From: Acidobacteriaceae bacterium
GTDB taxonomy: Bacteria; Acidobacteriota; Terriglobia; Terriglobales; Acidobacteriaceae
DNA length: 60,738 nucleotides
Assembly (NCBI GenBank): GCA_030037545.1
Contig: JASHRF010000040.1
Span: 1-60,738, forward strand
Reading direction: 5' to 3'
Made by a program: the position numbers and the translations under genes. Each line of letters starts with the position of its first letter. Positions within the stretch are counted from its first letter, which is position 1. Shown one piece after another: positions 44,353 to 53,133 of the stretch. The notes beneath the pieces are model-generated. The model was not told the origin of the DNA and ran no database searches. It was given only the letters and a program-made list of their open reading frames with translations.

Positions 44353-44973
44353 CTACGCGATTCGCGCGGCCGCGGTTCCCGAACGCCGCTCGAGAGGCGA
44401 GGGCACGCGGACTGAGGCCATGCCGGCAGCTGTGGCCGCCTGGATGCCGAGATCGGTATCTTCGAAAACCAGGCAATCCCGGGGCGCAACGCCCAGCCGC
44501 GCGGCGGCGGCGAGAAACGCGTCCGGCGCGGGCTTGCTGCGCCGGTAATCGCCGGAGCCGACCAGGACGTCGAATTTTTCGAGCAGCCCCAGCGTGCTGA
44601 GCGATTTCACGACCGACTCGCGCGTGCTGCCCGAAACCACGGCGAACGGAATGCGGCCGTGCATGGTCTCGATGTGCTCCAGAACTTCGGGCACTGGCTG
44701 GAGCTGCGGCAGCAACTCGTAGTAGAGATTCTCTTTGCGCGCGGCCACGGTCTCCACCGGCATCTTGAGCCCACGCATCCGGTTCAGCGTGGATACGATC
44801 TCCACCGGCGGCTTGCCGCCCCACGCGTAGAAAAGCTCTTCATCGAATGGGCAGTTCCACTCCCCCAGCGCTTTGCTCCACGCAATGTAATGGAGCGGCA
44901 TGGAGTCGGCGATGGTGCCGTCGCAGTCGAAGAGATAGGCGCGGAACTCGCCGGCCGGGATTTTTAATTTCAT
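44353..44973 (-). CDS. HAD-family phosphatase/phosphoglucomutase-like
   Basis: A 206-residue HAD hydrolase with motif I AYLFDCDGTIADSMPLHY, a helical cap (AWSKALGEWNCPFDEELFY), motif II VVSGSTRESV, motif III Lys in RRSKPAPDAFLAAA and motif IV CLVFEDTDLGIQAATAAG. The second acidic residue and the cap type place it with beta-phosphoglucomutase and fructose-1-phosphatase-like members (YqaB type). Substrate is not assigned. It is on the minus strand between GT39 and the CMD-family gene, with a dispersed element separating it from the latter. Confidence 0.85.
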   Translation of the reverse strand: MKLKIPAGEFRAYLFDCDGTIADSMPLHYIAWSKALGEWNCPFDEELFYAWGGKPPVEIVSTLNRMRGLKMPVETVAARKENLYYELLPQLQPVPEVLEHIETMHGRIPFAVVSGSTRESVVKSLSTLGLLEKFDVLVGSGDYRRSKPAPDAFLAAAARLGVAPRDCLVFEDTDLGIQAATAAGMASVRVPSPLERRSGTAAARIA

Positions 44974-45026
44974 GCGCTGATCGTGCTCCTCGGGTAACTT
45001 ATCTCAGCCATTTGAAAAATCCAGGG

Positions 45027-45111
45027 TTTTGAAAGGGCACGCGGGAACCCTCTGGGTGAGTCGTGCCGCAAGGAATGGGGAGTTGGCCGCGGCTTCGGCC
45101 GCTGAGGGACA
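45027..45111. repeat. Hairpin-core element without obvious arms (E5)
   Basis: TTTTGAAAGGGCACGC, TCGTGCCGCAAGG, GGCCGCGGCTTCGGCC and GCTGAGGGACAAG follow each other in the same order and spacing as in E2 and E3. Flanking inverted arms are not visible. Confidence 0.6.
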
Positions 45112-45149
45112 AGTCCTCTCCTCGTTGCAGAGTCCTAAAGCCTCGATTT

Positions 45150-45731
45150 CTACCGCGCGGTTGCGGCTTCAGCGCCGGACGGCGCGGCGCACCCGCCCTC
45201 GCCAGCCTTGGTTGGCTCCATGCGCAGCGCATCGTTGAAGCGGTTGAAGTAGTTGAAGAGGCCGATCGAGCAGAGCAGCTCCACGATCTCGCCCTCGGAG
45301 AAATGGGCGCGCAGCTCGGCGAATTGCTCGTCGCCGAGGGCGTGCGCATCGCGGGTCACGGTTTCGGCCAGGCGTAGGGCGGCTTTTTCCGCAGGAGTAA
45401 AGTCGCCGCGCCCTGGCCACTCGGACAGGTGCGACAACTGCTCGTCATTCCAGCCCAGGTTGCGCGCGATTTTTGTGTGGCTGGCCAGGCAGTAAGGCGT
45501 CTGGTTGATCTGGCTGGTGCGGACGATGATCAGCTCTTTGAGTTTTGTCGGCACCGTTCCGGTGTTCAGCACCGCGGCGAAATGCGCCATCATGGTCGAG
45601 AAAATCTCCGGCCGGTGGGCCATGGTGCGGAACATGTTGGGTACATTGCCGCGCTGGGCGAAGATGCGGTCGTAGAGCGCGGCCAGATCGGCGCTCACCT
45701 CGCCGCGGTCGAGTCTGGAGATGCGGGACAT
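45150..45731 (-). CDS. Carboxymuconolactone decarboxylase (AhpD-like) family protein
   Basis: A 193-residue all-helical protein of the CMD/AhpD fold. The start at 45731 (MSRISRLDRGEVSADLAAL) is chosen because the frame upstream is not family-like. The usual redox motif is CxxCxxxH; here the phrase is NQTPYCLASHT, so the first Cys is replaced by Thr and only the second remains. Loss of the pair argues against AhpD-type disulfide redox and suggests decarboxylase, general base or other chemistry. Other blocks are MFRTMAHRPEIF, KELIIVRTSQIN and LLCSIGLFNYFNRF. It is followed by a repeat and preceded by the ADOP permease on the same strand. Confidence 0.86.
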   Translation of the reverse strand: MSRISRLDRGEVSADLAALYDRIFAQRGNVPNMFRTMAHRPEIFSTMMAHFAAVLNTGTVPTKLKELIIVRTSQINQTPYCLASHTKIARNLGWNDEQLSHLSEWPGRGDFTPAEKAALRLAETVTRDAHALGDEQFAELRAHFSEGEIVELLCSIGLFNYFNRFNDALRMEPTKAGEGGCAAPSGAEAATAR

Positions 45732-45868
45732 TGCAAAAGCTCCTTGTTTCAAGGCTATCGCATGGAGATGAACCCGTGCGCGGGCCGAGGATTGTGGCCT
45801 CCCACCCTCGCGCCAGAAAAAACGCGCAAGGAAATGGAGCAGGGGAAGTCCCCGGCGCAGGGCAGGCC

Positions 45869-48349
45869 TTATTCCTCGCGCAGCGCCTGCATGGGCTCGA
45901 TGGTGGCGGCGCGGCGCGCGGGCAGTAGAGCCGCGGCCAGGCCGATCATCGTCAACGCCAGCGCCACGGCGCAATAGGTCCAGCCGTCCACCGGCTGCAC
46001 CTGGTAGAGGAAGCTCTTCACCAGCCGTCCCCCGGCGAAAGCCAGCGCCAGGCCGCCGGCGAGTCCCACGCCCACCAGCAGCCCGCCCTGGCGCAGCACC
46101 AGTTGCGCGATGCTGCTGCGCGTGGCGCCCAGCGCCATGCGCACGCCGATCTCGCGTCGCCGGTAACTCACCAGTTGCGAAAGCACGCCGTAAAGCCCGG
46201 CAATGACCATGACGATGGCCAGGCCCGCGAACGAGCTCACCAGGTAGAGGCCCAGCCGCTGCCCGAAGGTGTTCTTCTCGACGGCCTGTTGCATGGTTTG
46301 GAAGTTGTCGAGCGCGAAGCCGGGCGCATCGCGATGAAAGATGGCGCGCATCTCCGTTTCCACGGGGATATTCCCGCGCGTTTTGACGACGAAGCTGACC
46401 ACGGTTTTGAGCAGCGCCTGATAGAAAAGCGAAGTGGTAGGAATCTGCTGCATGGGCAACAGGATGTTAGGCAGCACGGGTCCGGCCACAGTCTTATCCG
46501 CCTGGTCGCCGATGACGCCCACAATTGTGTAGGGCTCGATCATGCCCGTGTCCTTGCCGCCCAGGTTGATCTGCTTGCCCAGCGGCTCCTGGCCGGCAAA
46601 GAATTTCTTCACGAAAGCTTCATTGACCACGGCCACGAAGAGCGTAGAGGCCGCATCGTTCGCCGCAATCATGCGTCCGCGCAGTACAGGCGTGTCCAGG
46701 ACGCGGGCATAATTTGCGCTGGCCGCGGTCACGTCTGTTTGAAAGTTGATCTTGGGGTCTTTGACCTGGCCAACAATCTCGAAACTGCTGCCAACGCCAG
46801 ATCCAGAAAGCGGCGGCGAAGTGATCAGCGCCGCGTCTTCTACGCCGGGCACATGATCCATGCGGTCGAGCATGGGCTGATAGACCAGTGTGGCCATGGA
46901 AACCGGCGCGTTGGCAGTATCGGTAGAGACCGCCATCGAGGAAAATCCGGCTGCGTCGGCGGGCATGGCGGTGAAGGTGGTCACGTGCTCGGTATCGAAG
47001 CCCAGATGCGCCTGTTCCAGGTTCCAGAGGGTGTGAAAGAGCAAGCCGGTGCCGACCAGGAGCAGCGTCGAAAGCGCCACTTCGCCGGCCACGAGAACCC
47101 CGCTCAGTTTTCCGCTGACGGTGCGCGAGCCCAATCCCCGCGAGGCGGTTTGCAGCGCGGCCTGCGGGTTGGCGCGCGCCACCAGCAGCGCTGGCAGCAG
47201 CGACGAGAGCACGGTGGTCACGACGGCGATGGCAGCCAGTACCAGCACGATGGTCCAGTGAACGGAGATGGCGCCGGCGCGCGGCAGCGTGCCTTGAGGC
47301 AGCTTGGCCAAAGCCAAGATGGCGAGTTTGGCGAAGCCCACACCCACGCCGCAACCCAGCAGGCTCAGCATCAGCCCCTCGGCCAGCATCTGGCGAATCA
47401 GGCGCACGCGTCCTGCGCCCAGCGCCGAGCGCACCGCAAACTCCTGCTGCCGCGCCAGGCAGCGCGCGATCAGCAGATTCGAAACGTTGGCGCAGGCGAT
47501 CAGCAGCACCAGGCCCAGCGCCGCGAAAAGCGCCAGCAGCACCGGCCGCACCGGCCCGGTGAGCAACTCCTGATAGGAGGCGGCGTGGAATGCAATCGGC
47601 CCCTCATCCTTGTCGCGCGGAATATGCGCAGCAATCGAGTTCAGCTCCTGCTGGACCTGGGGCAGCGACACGCCCGGGCGCGTGAGAGCGACCACGCTGA
47701 AAAAGTCGTAGCCGCGATCCTTGAGCATCTCGGGCGTGGGCTGCAGCGGGAGCCATAGGCCTTTGCCGACGTCGGGACCCATTTCATCGGGAAAATGGAA
47801 TGAGGCCGGCATTACTCCTACCACCGTCCGCGACTGGCCGCCGATGTGGACCGTGTGGCCCACGATAGACGGATCGGAGTGAAAGCTCTCGCGCCACAGG
47901 CCCTCCGAGAGGATGGCGATTGAGGGGCCGCCGGGTTCGCTGTCGGTGGCATTGAAGGTGCGCCCAAGCAGCGGCTGCGCCCGCAGCATGGTGAAGAGAT
48001 TGGACGTTACGCGCGGCGCAAGCACGCTTTGCGAACTGTCCTGGCTCTGCACAACGCTCACATCGTCGGAGTAGCCGGCAACCTGCTCGAGCAGGCGGGA
48101 CTGGTCGCGGATGTCGCGATAGTTGAGCCACGAGGTCGAGCCAAAGCCGCCGCTGGTGGGGCCGAGGGCAATGAGGCGATCGGAATGTGCGTAAGGCAGC
48201 GGGCGCAGCAGCACGTTCTCGATCACGGTGAAGATGGCGGTGTTGGCGCCCACGCCCAGGGCCAGAGTAAGCACAGCCAGCAGCGCCATGCCCGGGCTCT
48301 TGCGCAGTTGGCGCGCGGCAAAGCGCAGGTCGTAGAAAAGGTTCTTCAT
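45869..48349 (-). CDS. ABC transporter permease, acidobacterial duplicated orphan (ADOP) family
   Basis: An 826-residue FtsX/MacB-like permease duplicated in tandem without a partner ATPase next to it. The start at 48349 gives MKNLFYDLRFAARQLRKSPG, the typical ADOP start. Two MacB_PCD periplasmic regions and two FtsX-type four-helix bundles are visible: LLALFAALGLVLLIACANVSN and LIARCLARQQEFAVRSALGA (about residues 290-340), and SSFAGLAIVMVIAGLYGVLS with SYRRREIGVRMALGATRS near the end. The family is known from Acidobacteria where it is expanded in number; the substrate is unknown. No ATP-binding subunit lies in the neighbourhood. Confidence 0.93.
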   Translation of the reverse strand: MKNLFYDLRFAARQLRKSPGMALLAVLTLALGVGANTAIFTVIENVLLRPLPYAHSDRLIALGPTSGGFGSTSWLNYRDIRDQSRLLEQVAGYSDDVSVVQSQDSSQSVLAPRVTSNLFTMLRAQPLLGRTFNATDSEPGGPSIAILSEGLWRESFHSDPSIVGHTVHIGGQSRTVVGVMPASFHFPDEMGPDVGKGLWLPLQPTPEMLKDRGYDFFSVVALTRPGVSLPQVQQELNSIAAHIPRDKDEGPIAFHAASYQELLTGPVRPVLLALFAALGLVLLIACANVSNLLIARCLARQQEFAVRSALGAGRVRLIRQMLAEGLMLSLLGCGVGVGFAKLAILALAKLPQGTLPRAGAISVHWTIVLVLAAIAVVTTVLSSLLPALLVARANPQAALQTASRGLGSRTVSGKLSGVLVAGEVALSTLLLVGTGLLFHTLWNLEQAHLGFDTEHVTTFTAMPADAAGFSSMAVSTDTANAPVSMATLVYQPMLDRMDHVPGVEDAALITSPPLSGSGVGSSFEIVGQVKDPKINFQTDVTAASANYARVLDTPVLRGRMIAANDAASTLFVAVVNEAFVKKFFAGQEPLGKQINLGGKDTGMIEPYTIVGVIGDQADKTVAGPVLPNILLPMQQIPTTSLFYQALLKTVVSFVVKTRGNIPVETEMRAIFHRDAPGFALDNFQTMQQAVEKNTFGQRLGLYLVSSFAGLAIVMVIAGLYGVLSQLVSYRRREIGVRMALGATRSSIAQLVLRQGGLLVGVGLAGGLALAFAGGRLVKSFLYQVQPVDGWTYCAVALALTMIGLAAALLPARRAATIEPMQALREE

Positions 48350-48554
48350 CGTGCCTCTCGGGCGCGAAGCCGGACGTGTGTTTTGGTTCGCCCGGATGGT
48401 ACGCGCAGTCTGATCCTGCAGTTCATCAGGCACGCGTATGGCCATCACGACGTTCCATCTAAGTTTCAACGTATCAATAGATTCGGTCCGGCAGGCAGGG
48501 AATTGCGACGAGGTGGCTTGTCCGGTTTCGCAGCCGGCCGTTCGCAATCGGACA

Positions 48555-48905
48555 GCCGTTGTCAAGGCCTTGCAAAGGCCGCAGCGCCCGCATCGCGCTC
48601 ATTCGGCGGGAAATATATTTTCGCCCTTCGTTGCGGGTTAATTTCGCCCTTCCGCTATGCTGAGAAGCAACGTTCCCAGGCGCTCGTGGCCGCTCGAGAA
48701 TCCGGGGCCGACAGGCGGCAAAGAAGCGCAGGAAAGTTAAGTTTTCTCGCACAAATCCGCATGTTAATCGCACCCGAAAACGCATCTAACCGTCAGAAAA
48801 CAAGGAGTTTCATGGCAAAATACCACGCACCCCCCCCCCCCGGGGGGAGGTACGTAGGAGCCTGAAATCAACACAACCGGCGCACCTTTCCAAGCGCGAT
48901 CGCCC
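48555..48905 (+). repeat. Dispersed element of about 350 bp, copy B
   Basis: Near-identical to the complement of 30719-31071 along its length, with GCCGTTGTCAAGGCC at the left and CCTTTCCAAGCGCGATCGCC at the right. The most conserved blocks are GCGCTCATTCGGCGGGAAATATATTTTCGCC, in part, and GAAAACAAGGAGTTTCATGGC before the mini-ORF. Copies A and B are about 17.5 kb apart in inverted orientation, so they could promote inversion of the intervening segment. Confidence 0.85.
48812..48865 (+). CDS. Pro-rich mini-ORF of dispersed element copy B
   Basis: A 17-codon ORF, MAKYHAPPPPGGRYVGA, with AAGGAG five bases before ATG. The Pro-Pro-Pro-Pro-Gly-Gly core is coded by twelve C's followed by six G's, which also form a palindrome. 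Start context and the first ten residues resemble copy A. Confidence 0.45.
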   Translation: MAKYHAPPPPGGRYVGA

Positions 48906-49039
48906 AGAGGACTACTATCCATCGAAACAAGTGCGCTTGAAGATACCACGTGGCCGGCCCGCCCCGAGGAACAGGCCCGCCTCACGGCAGTGTCTCGCCA
49001 GAGAAAAACTTCTTTCTGACGAGACACTGCAGTTTATGG

Positions 49040-50158
49040 CTACATTTTCTGATGCCGTTCGGGCAGAGGCTTCCGAGCCTGCGGCTTGACCTCTGTCTCG
49101 TTCACCGGCGTGGCGCCTTGGACATCGTTCGCGAAGTTCGCGCCCGACGGCACCAGGTAGGTCTGCGCCGATTGATCATCTCCAGTCCCGGTCATTGCCG
49201 TGATCCGCGAAGCATCGATGCCCTGATCCGTAACCAGATAGTCCTTGGCATTGACGGCGCGCTGAGCGGCAAAATTTTCCACTTTAACGTGCTTGTTGTG
49301 CGCTGCGCGCTTTTGCTCCTTGGCCTCGATGGCTTGTTCCTTGGCATTGGCGTCAGCAACGACCACTGCCGTGGCGTCAGGGTGCTGCTTCAGGTCAAGA
49401 GCTACCTGGTCGAGACACGCCTTGGCTTCGTTGTCAACCCGGGTTGGCCGCCTGGTGTCGGTGGTAAAGCTCATCGAGCAGAGAGCCTGGGTTTTTGGCG
49501 CCGGCGGGGGCGGCGGCGGAGCCAAGACCGTGACCGTGGTGTTGGCGGTCGCCGTGTGGCCCTTGTCGTCGGAAACATTGCAGGCGATGCCAACTGCACC
49601 GGTCGGGGCTCCGGCCGAAGAGAATGATGCAGTCGTGCCGCTCCCTGTAATGGTTCCGGCAGAAGCAGTGTAGCTGTACGTGAGCGGGAGGTTTTGCGGG
49701 CTCACCGCCTCCGCCGTGACGGTAGCCGTTCCACCAGGCTGGACCTCGGTGGGGCTAGACGAACAGGAGATAGTCGGCGGCTCAAAAGGCTTCACCGTGT
49801 AGTTCGCGTCGCATTGGGCGCTCTCACCCGGCTTCTGGCCTTCTTTGCCTTTCTTGCCTTCCTTCACTTCGGCCTTCGCCGAGTAGTTGCCGGGCTCCAG
49901 TGAACCGGTCGCTACAGTGGCCGTATTTCCTGTGCCGGTCACGCCTGTACCGGACCAGCTGTAGATCACGTTGTTGTGCTTCTTGGTGCTCACCGATCCG
50001 GCGGTTGCGGTTAGGGAAAGAGGTTCACCAGGGTAGATGGCGGGCGCGCTTGCGTTGCACGACAGTGTGATGGGTGGGGGCTTCTTGCAGCCCATTGGCA
50101 AGAAGACCAGACCAAGCAGCGGAACCGAAAAGACAAATTTCAGCATTCGTTGATTCAT
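49040..50158 (-). CDS. OmpA-family lipoprotein with Ig-like repeats
   Basis: A 372-residue envelope protein. The start at 50158 begins MNQRMLKFVFSVPLLGLVF and leads to a lipobox (LPMGC), so it is a predicted lipoprotein. Two Ig-like or PKD-like domains follow (about 35-215; ISCSSSPTEVQPGGTATVTA, TYSYTASAGTITGSGTTA). A Pro linker leads to an OmpA-type C-terminal domain (about 225-350; CLDQVALDLKQHPDATAVVV, AAQRAVNAKDYLVTDQGI), which would bind peptidoglycan. The usual last Arg motif is present only in part (GIDASRITAMTGTGDD). It is likely an anchor between outer membrane and wall. Transcription is away from the copy-B repeat. Confidence 0.85.
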   Translation of the reverse strand: MNQRMLKFVFSVPLLGLVFLPMGCKKPPPITLSCNASAPAIYPGEPLSLTATAGSVSTKKHNNVIYSWSGTGVTGTGNTATVATGSLEPGNYSAKAEVKEGKKGKEGQKPGESAQCDANYTVKPFEPPTISCSSSPTEVQPGGTATVTAEAVSPQNLPLTYSYTASAGTITGSGTTASFSSAGAPTGAVGIACNVSDDKGHTATANTTVTVLAPPPPPPAPKTQALCSMSFTTDTRRPTRVDNEAKACLDQVALDLKQHPDATAVVVADANAKEQAIEAKEQKRAAHNKHVKVENFAAQRAVNAKDYLVTDQGIDASRITAMTGTGDDQSAQTYLVPSGANFANDVQGATPVNETEVKPQARKPLPERHQKM

Positions 50159-50360
50159 ATGTTCTCCCCAAATCCGCAATTTTAGCACCAGACGGTTGTC
50201 TAGCTTTCATTTTCAGTCCTTTTTCAGGCTGAATCGCTCCACTCTCCTCGATTTAGGGCCCACGCGGGCTACTTTCGGTTTCCCTTCGCGAAACGCTCCG
50301 CGGTGGAGGAAACGGGCTATTGGGCGGCCAGCTCCCATGGTGGAAGCAGTGGCGCGCCTG

Positions 50361-50969
50361 CTAATCGTTGCGCGGCTGGCTCACCACCCGGAACGAATCA
50401 AAGAAGCGGTTCACGTCCGAATCGCTGCGGGCGCTGGCGGCAGGGAACGATGCCATCAGCATGTAGAGCCGCTGGCCGGCCAGAATCAGCCGCACGTTGA
50501 AGATGCCTCCGCCCTCGTTCTTACCGATGAAATCCCTCACCGGGTACCCCTGGCGCGTGCTATTCGATTCGCTCACAAGGACAGTTTCCGTACGCGCAAG
50601 AGCACCGTCGCGGGCGTTGTCAAGAGTGGCGTCAGGGTTCTCCTGCGCCGCCCGCTCCGCCGGCGGGTTGTCTGCCCAGGCGATGGAATAGGAGGTGTCG
50701 GAGTCCGGGTAGGCGAAGATCATGGCTACCTGGTCGGTGCTCCCCGTTTCGGTATAAGCCGGAACCCGGATTTCCTGCGTGTCGGCCGGCATCTGCAGCT
50801 TGAATCCTTCCTGGCTTCGGTCCACGGTCACCCAGTTGACGTGGGCGGGCTTCGGCGTGCCGAGGTTCCCGGGATTACCTACCAAGCCTAAGTCCTGTCG
50901 GTGTATATAGATATAGGCAGAGCCACCAAGCAAGATGGCACCCAGCATGATGTAATACAATCGTTTCAC
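50361..50969 (-). CDS. Membrane-anchored protein of unknown function (PsbP/DUF1795-like)
   Basis: A 202-residue protein with an N-terminal helix (MKRLYYIMLGAILLGGSAYI) serving as anchor. The outside region has WVTVDRSQEGFKLQMPADTQ, YSIAWADNPP and FNVRLILAGQRLYMLMASFP, ending DVNRFFDSFRVV, which resembles the PsbP/DUF1795 fold where the final phrase is common. No active-site residues are evident. It stands alone. Confidence 0.72.
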   Translation of the reverse strand: MKRLYYIMLGAILLGGSAYIYIHRQDLGLVGNPGNLGTPKPAHVNWVTVDRSQEGFKLQMPADTQEIRVPAYTETGSTDQVAMIFAYPDSDTSYSIAWADNPPAERAAQENPDATLDNARDGALARTETVLVSESNSTRQGYPVRDFIGKNEGGGIFNVRLILAGQRLYMLMASFPAASARSDSDVNRFFDSFRVVSQPRND

Positions 50970-51432
50970 ACTTGGAAGTTTGCCCGTTCTGTCCGGTTCC
51001 TTGCAACTATTTCAGATACGAAAGGTACCAGAGGGGTAAAATCCAGAAAATCAGAGTTTTCCACAGTCTCGCAAAGTTAAGCAAACCTTTTCGATCAAAT
51101 TGCATCTCTACTAATAACAAGCAGAGGCTTCCCCGATTATGTCCCATCCAAGAAAGGTAACTACTCCTTTTTGAGGGTCCTGAACGGACCTCTTCCCAAA
51201 AGCCCCCCTGGATTCCCTCCTAACTTGCCTCTCAAGCGGGCCTGCCGGAAGGCAGGCCCACACGCTTCTAAATGGAATCGCACTGCCGCTGCTCCAACAA
51301 CAAATAACACTCATTGGGCCGTTCTTTCGCTTTTTTCTGGCCGACAGTGGGAGGCGGCAAGGCCCGAGTACCAACCGCATTCATCTTCGGACCACCGATG
51401 CTGATGGCGAACTACTTAGAATTGAAGCAGCT
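50970..51432. other. Spacer with a GGAA-loop hairpin, no gene seen
   Basis: About 460 bases between divergent genes. It holds the hairpin at 51238-51259. The stretch from 50980 to 51120 is AT-richer than average and likely carries promoters. Open frames here are short and unsupported. Confidence 0.5.
51238..51259. repeat. Perfect GGGCCTGCC/GGCAGGCCC hairpin with GGAA loop
   Basis: A nine-base perfect stem with a GNRA-type tetraloop (GGGCCTGCCGGAAGGCAGGC, then CC). It is in the spacer upstream of pgeF. It may be a REP-like unit or a structured RNA leader; no homologue is seen elsewhere in the window. Confidence 0.6.
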
Positions 51433-52521
51433 ATGCGCAGACCCGCGAACCTGTCTTCCCATTCCGCGACTAGGGCCATCGACGCTATCGACCTTGCCTT
51501 CGATGTTGCCGGCCTCAAACGCAGCCCGCGCGGCAAGCCATCGCCCCCCAGGCGCGAATCCCGCCGCGATCTGGCCTTGGCCGAAGAGTTGATGCGGCCC
51601 GCCGCCAAGCCTGGCCTGGCTCCCAACGGCGTCCGCTGGCTGCGCGTTCCCGGCTGGGACCTACCGTGGCTGTGGAGCGGGTTCAGCACCCGGCGGGACG
51701 GTCTGAGCCGCGCCTACTGCGCAGAGAACGCCAAAGGCGAGTTGAATCTCGGGTTCACAGCGGAAGACGAGCGCGAAACGGTCCTCGATAACCGCCGCCT
51801 TCTGGCCGAGGCAGTGACCGGCAGCGCGGAGACTCTTCTGGTCACGTTGCGGCAATTCCATTCCAATCTTCTGCTCCGCGCCACCTCCGCCGACGCGGGG
51901 CGTGAGCGCCCGCAATGTGCCGATGGACTTATGACCGATGAGCCGGGTCTGCTGCTGGCGGTCATGGCGGCCGACTGCATTCCGGTGCTGGTGGCAGACC
52001 GCAAGCGGCGCGTGGTGGCTGCATTCCACGCCGGCTGGCGCGGCACGGTCAAGCGCATTGTGGAAGGCGGGATCGGCCGCATGAGGCTGGAATTCGACTC
52101 GCGGCCCGAGAATCTTATCGCAGCCATCGGGCCGGGCATCGGTCCTTGCTGCTATGCAGTCGGTGAAGAGGTCATTTCGGAATTCGAATCGCAGTTCGTC
52201 TATGCGCGCGAGCTCTTCCACGAGGTCTACTCGAGGGACCCGGCGCGCAAAAAATATCCAATGCTGTTTATGACTCAACGCGCGCCCGGCCACTCGCACA
52301 TGGGGCCGGAAATCCATCTTGATGTGGTCAAGGCCAACCGGCGGCAACTGCTCGATGCCGGCCTGCGCGCCAAGTCGATTGAGATTGTGGGCGGATGCAC
52401 AAGCTGCCAGCCGCAGTGGTTCTTCTCCCACCGCGCCTCGCGCGGCCATACGGGGAGGATGATGGCGGTGATCGGGATTAGCGAGTCGGCTCGTCAGCGA
52501 GTCGGCCGCTTCCTGAATTAG
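51433..52521 (+). CDS. pgeF: PgeF/YfiH-type laccase-domain protein
   Basis: A 362-residue member of the YfiH (CNF1) family, which acts as peptidoglycan editing factor and as a purine-nucleoside phosphorylase/adenosine deaminase. The metal-type residues appear as RQFHSNLLL (His), MAADCIPVLVAD (Cys) and AAFHAGWRGTVKRI (His), with GPGIGPCCYAVGEEV and CTSCQPQWFFSHR near the end. The usual length is about 240-270; here the first 60-80 residues (SHSATRAIDAIDLAFD) are extra, so the true start could be later (ATG at 51592). The gene stands alone before HU. Confidence 0.88.
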   Translation: MRRPANLSSHSATRAIDAIDLAFDVAGLKRSPRGKPSPPRRESRRDLALAEELMRPAAKPGLAPNGVRWLRVPGWDLPWLWSGFSTRRDGLSRAYCAENAKGELNLGFTAEDERETVLDNRRLLAEAVTGSAETLLVTLRQFHSNLLLRATSADAGRERPQCADGLMTDEPGLLLAVMAADCIPVLVADRKRRVVAAFHAGWRGTVKRIVEGGIGRMRLEFDSRPENLIAAIGPGIGPCCYAVGEEVISEFESQFVYARELFHEVYSRDPARKKYPMLFMTQRAPGHSHMGPEIHLDVVKANRRQLLDAGLRAKSIEIVGGCTSCQPQWFFSHRASRGHTGRMMAVIGISESARQRVGRFLN

Positions 52522-52592
52522 CAGGGAAAGATGGATGCATTGGAATTGGCTGCGCGCCGGTCCAACCCAGAGCCGACCCGCTGACTTGCTCG

Positions 52593-52898
52593 TTACGCGC
52601 TTGCAGCGGAGTTCGCAGCCTCGCCGGGATTGACCAAATCGCGCAGTTCCTTCGACGGCTTGAAGTAAGGAACCTTCTTGGCGGGAACTTCCACGCGATC
52701 GCCGGTTTTGGGGTTGCGGCCGATGCGCGGGTTGCGCTGGCGAATACGGAAGGAGCCGAATCCGCGAATCTCGATCTTATCGCCCTTTTGCAGAGCGCCG
52801 ATCACTGAGCCGAAGATGGTTTCTACGATGACTTCGCCGTCGCGGCGGGTCAGGTCTCCCAATGCGGTTACCTTTTCCACCAGATCTGCCTTTGTCAT
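52593..52898 (-). CDS. HU/IHF-type DNA-binding protein
   Basis: A 101-residue nucleoid protein with the standard HU fold: MTKADLVEKVTALGDLTRRD, FGSVIGALQKGDKIEIRGFG, SFRIRQRNPRIGRNPKTGD and PAKKVPYFKPSKELRD. It is IHF-like in having RNPRIGRNPKTG in the DNA-arm, but one cannot tell HU from IHF by sequence alone here. The start ATG is preceded by GGAGG about ten bases upstream. A palindrome CTGACCGGTCAG at 52934-52945 lies in its promoter region. Confidence 0.93.
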   Translation of the reverse strand: MTKADLVEKVTALGDLTRRDGEVIVETIFGSVIGALQKGDKIEIRGFGSFRIRQRNPRIGRNPKTGDRVEVPAKKVPYFKPSKELRDLVNPGEAANSAASA

Positions 52899-52933
52899 GT
52901 TCGGTTCGCCTCCGCACGCAGCATAATCGGATT

Positions 52934-52945
52934 CTGACCGGTCAG
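52934..52945. promoter_or_regulatory. Palindrome CTGACCGGTCAG upstream of the HU-type gene
   Basis: A perfect 12-base palindrome 36 bases before the HU-type start codon, near a TATGCT -10-like word on the minus strand. It could be an operator or a simple chance palindrome. There is no second copy in the window that I could see. Confidence 0.3.
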
Positions 52946-53133
52946 GGGAGAAAATGCAAGCCCCCTGTGGAATTTAGCCCTTTAGAGATCAGCAAGTTGG
53001 CCCCGTTCAGCCGCGCCTGGTTGGATGCGCAAACCGTCCCTGGTGGTGGGTTATGATGGGCTGAAGCTTCCACGAAATCGCGCTCCAACCGATGGGAACC
53101 AGGATGAGGCGCGGCGGGTGGCAGCCATCTGCC

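Larger units (their letters stand above)
48350..49039. other. Spacer of about 690 bases dominated by dispersed element copy B
   Basis: The left 200 bases have no recognised feature but must carry the ADOP promoter (leftward). Copy B of the 350-bp element is at 48555-48905, and a Pro-rich mini-ORF at 48812-48865. The remaining 130 bases before the OmpA-like stop codon show nothing recognised. Confidence 0.55.

Noticed and set aside
46103..47758. A 551-codon open frame on the plus strand opposite the ADOP permease
   Set aside because: The translation is His/Gln/Arg-rich, typical of shadows of high-GC coding DNA; the permease has full-length family support.
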